A DNA stretch of 7,255 nt from Anaerolineales bacterium (GTDB taxonomy: Bacteria; Chloroflexota; Anaerolineae; Anaerolineales; Villigracilaceae): contig JAEURE010000136.1 of NCBI GenBank assembly GCA_016789485.1, positions 1 to 7,255 of the forward strand. The letters run 5' to 3'. Shown piece by piece: positions 5,381 to 7,255 of the stretch. Below the pieces are notes generated by a model. That model was not told where the DNA came from, did not search any database, and was given only the letters and a program-made list of their open reading frames with translations. The position numbers were made by a program, and so were the translations under genes. Position 1 is the first letter of the stretch. The number at the start of each line of letters is the position of its first letter.

Positions 5381-7255
5381 ATGACTGAAAAGAAAGCACT
5401 TCCCAAAAAGAATACAAAACGAACCAAGCCTGATAATGAAATACAGGCAGGAGACCAGAGCATTGCCGTTGGCGGCGCCGTCACGGACAGTGCCATTATC
5501 CACGGGCAGACTATCGTCCTGGCAGATCGCTTCTGGCGGGACCTGAAACCTGCTCTGCCAGTCGAGAAGATTCGCGAATCCACAGCGGCGTACCTTAACT
5601 ACCTGACGGACCGTCACTATTACCTCAGCTTGAAGGGTATGGGGGTCTCGGATCGTGTCCCGCTGAAATTGAAGTTACTCGACCTATACGTGCCTCTAAA
5701 AGCGCGCATGGAATTGCCTGAAGGTGATACCTGGAAGCGTGACTTGAGTTTGGCGGGTCGTGAAATCACCGATCATGAGCAGGAACTTCTGCATTTTGGT
5801 GAACCGGTTCCGCTCCTGGATATTTTGCAGAGACACTCCGGGGTGATCATATTGGGCGATCCGGGTGCCGGGAAAACCACCTTCGTAAAATATCTTGCAT
5901 TGCGGCTTGCAAGGGGAGAGGGTAAAAAAGTTGGGCTTGAAGATTTCCTCCCTATCTTATTGCCGCTGGCAGCTTTTGCAAATGCGCTTCAAACCAAAGA
6001 TACCCGCTTGGATGATTTTATTGCTGAATATTTTGATGGCATTGGCGCCGACCTTCCCGTGGGGCCCATGCTGCATGAGGCTCTCAAGGCAGGCCGGGCG
6101 TTAATTCTGTTGGATGGTCTTGATGAAGTTCGCGACCTAAACATGCGTAATACGGTTGTCGAACGTGTGGTGGACTTCTTTGCCTTCCATCGCCACGAGG
6201 GAAATAAATTCGTTCTCACCAGCCGCGTGGTCGGCTATCGCGCTGTGCGCCCCTCTGCGGAAGATTTGGTGGAATGCACGATCGTTGATTTTGAAGAGGA
6301 TGAGATCGAGGAATTTGTAGGGCAATGGACAACTGCTCTCGAAAAACAGGCACAAGGCAATACTGTTGTCGCCCGCGCAGATGCTGAAACAGACCGCCGT
6401 GAATTGCTCGATGCCATTCAGCAAAACCCCGGTGTGCGCCAGCTTGCATCCACACCGCTTCTGCTCACCATTCTTGCCTTAATGAAAAGACAGGGCGTAT
6501 CCCTGCCTGAACGCCGTGTGCAGCTTTACGATCAATATGTAAACACTTTGCTTTCCACTTGGAACCGTGCCCGCAGTCTCAGTGGACGCGCGCCCGGGCG
6601 TGATATTGATGAGATTCAAACGATTCGGATTCTTGCGCCGTTGGCATTGTGGATGCATGAAATCAGTCCCGGTGTTGGCTTGGTGGGGCGTGAAGACCTG
6701 CGCCGCAAACTCGAAGAACTTTTTCTGGAACGCGGCGACCCATCGCCTCATCAGGCTGCGCGTCAATTCCTGACCGATGTACATGATCATGCTGCCGTTC
6801 TGCTGGAGCGCGGCTTAGGCGAATACGGATTCATCCACCTGACATTTGAAGAATATCTGGCGGCCGTTGCGCTTGCCTTGAAGGGACAAGGAGACTCTGC
6901 GCCCATCATCGAGACTCTTTCCCGTCATGTGGGGGAACAGGCGTGGCGTGAAGTGGCTTTGCTGACGATTGGCTATCTTGGCATTCGCCAGCAATTGCCG
7001 AAGGTCTCGGGCGAGGTAGTGGAAGCCCTTGTAGATAAACAGCCAGGTCCCCCCGGTGAGGCAGTTGTACTGGCCGGCGATGCAGTATTGGATACATGGC
7101 CCGGCGGCGTCCCTTTGCAAAGCAAGGAACATGTGACACAAGCCCTTGTTGTCACCATGCAGACAGGCAGCATACGTCCTGAAATACGCAGGCATGCAGG
7201 TCTCCTCTTGGGGCGGCTTGGCTGGCGTCCCGGTGACTTGGATCGGTTTGTGGAA
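5381..7255 (+). CDS. NACHT-family STAND NTPase, 3' end cut off by the window; possible C-terminal FGE-sulfatase domain
   Basis: The reading frame is open from ATG 5381 to the last base (625 codons, no stop), so the protein is incomplete. A Lys-rich start (1-20) leads to a glycine-rich beta-type motif (24-47, GDQSIAVGG then AIIHGQTIVL). A region preceding the NTPase follows (about 50-150). The NACHT NTPase shows Walker A GDPGAGKTT (159-167, Lys165), Walker B LLDGLDEV (243-250) and a sensor-like FVLTSR (277-282). After it come TPLLLTILALM (358-368) and FIHLTFEEYLAA (484-495), the latter typical of the winged-helix part of NACHT proteins. Residues about 500-614 look like helical repeats. The final HAGLLLGRLGWRPGDLDRF resembles the linker before an FGE-sulfatase (SUMF1-like) domain in related proteins, so such a domain may follow. 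STAND NTPases oligomerise on ligand recognition, and several bacterial NACHT proteins defend against phage; that role here is inferred. The gene has its own promoter and GAGG site and is separated by a terminator from the kinase operon. Confidence 0.92.
   Translation, partial: MTEKKALPKKNTKRTKPDNEIQAGDQSIAVGGAVTDSAIIHGQTIVLADRFWRDLKPALPVEKIRESTAAYLNYLTDRHYYLSLKGMGVSDRVPLKLKLLDLYVPLKARMELPEGDTWKRDLSLAGREITDHEQELLHFGEPVPLLDILQRHSGVIILGDPGAGKTTFVKYLALRLARGEGKKVGLEDFLPILLPLAAFANALQTKDTRLDDFIAEYFDGIGADLPVGPMLHEALKAGRALILLDGLDEVRDLNMRNTVVERVVDFFAFHRHEGNKFVLTSRVVGYRAVRPSAEDLVECTIVDFEEDEIEEFVGQWTTALEKQAQGNTVVARADAETDRRELLDAIQQNPGVRQLASTPLLLTILALMKRQGVSLPERRVQLYDQYVNTLLSTWNRARSLSGRAPGRDIDEIQTIRILAPLALWMHEISPGVGLVGREDLRRKLEELFLERGDPSPHQAARQFLTDVHDHAAVLLERGLGEYGFIHLTFEEYLAAVALALKGQGDSAPIIETLSRHVGEQAWREVALLTIGYLGIRQQLPKVSGEVVEALVDKQPGPPGEAVVLAGDAVLDTWPGGVPLQSKEHVTQALVVTMQTGSIRPEIRRHAGLLLGRLGWRPGDLDRFVE

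Noticed and set aside
5336..5617. Minus-strand open frame crossing the NACHT promoter and start
   Set aside because: It would overlap the NACHT start region, GAGG site and promoter. Its protein shows no recognised motif, and the plus-strand NACHT frame is clearly coding.
6479..7195. Several 60-126 codon frames on both strands in the right part of the window
   Set aside because: All lie within the NACHT coding region in other frames; the NACHT frame is uninterrupted and carries family motifs throughout.
1..7255. CRISPR arrays, tRNA or rRNA genes, insertion sequences
   Set aside because: I saw no regularly spaced direct repeats, cloverleaf-like segments, transposase motifs or terminal inverted repeats. 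The window is nearly all accounted for by three coding regions.

Overview
The window reads as one strand of a mid-GC bacterial chromosome, with three long genes all on the plus strand. The protein architecture suggests an environmental bacterium rich in signalling and STAND genes. A chloroflexote (Anaerolineae-like) source is my best guess from the combination of a multi-GAF membrane kinase, a free-standing FIST protein and a NACHT ATPase. That guess is an inference; no marker gene is present to prove it.

Layout. Positions 1-72 are a short upstream region holding weak promoter-like signals and an imperfect inverted repeat. Positions 73-4089 encode a 1338-residue sensor histidine kinase: one membrane helix, a PDZ-like loop, a polytopic membrane block, four GAF-type units repeating about every 170 residues, then HisKA and HATPase_c. 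Nine bases downstream, 4099-5256 encode a 385-residue FIST_N/FIST_C protein. The two are probably one operon, ended by a clear intrinsic terminator at 5269-5299 whose flanking A and T tracts could let it work in both directions.

A separate transcription unit starts after the terminator. It has a TATACT -10 candidate inside a perfect 7-bp inverted repeat (TTGTATA-N7-TATACAA, 5349-5369), a GAGG ribosome binding site, and an ORF from 5381 that is still open at the right edge (625 codons). This is a NACHT-type STAND NTPase with a short glycine-rich beta-type motif at its N terminus. The sequence stops in a segment that resembles the linker before an FGE-sulfatase (SUMF1-like) domain in related proteins, so the missing C terminus may carry that domain.

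How the genes work together. The kinase and FIST protein look like a membrane and cytoplasmic ligand-sensing pair feeding a two-component phosphorelay, but no receiver domain or response regulator lies in the window. The NACHT gene is insulated by the terminator and its own promoter. By family resemblance it is a candidate intracellular surveillance or anti-phage protein, with no evident functional link to the kinase operon.
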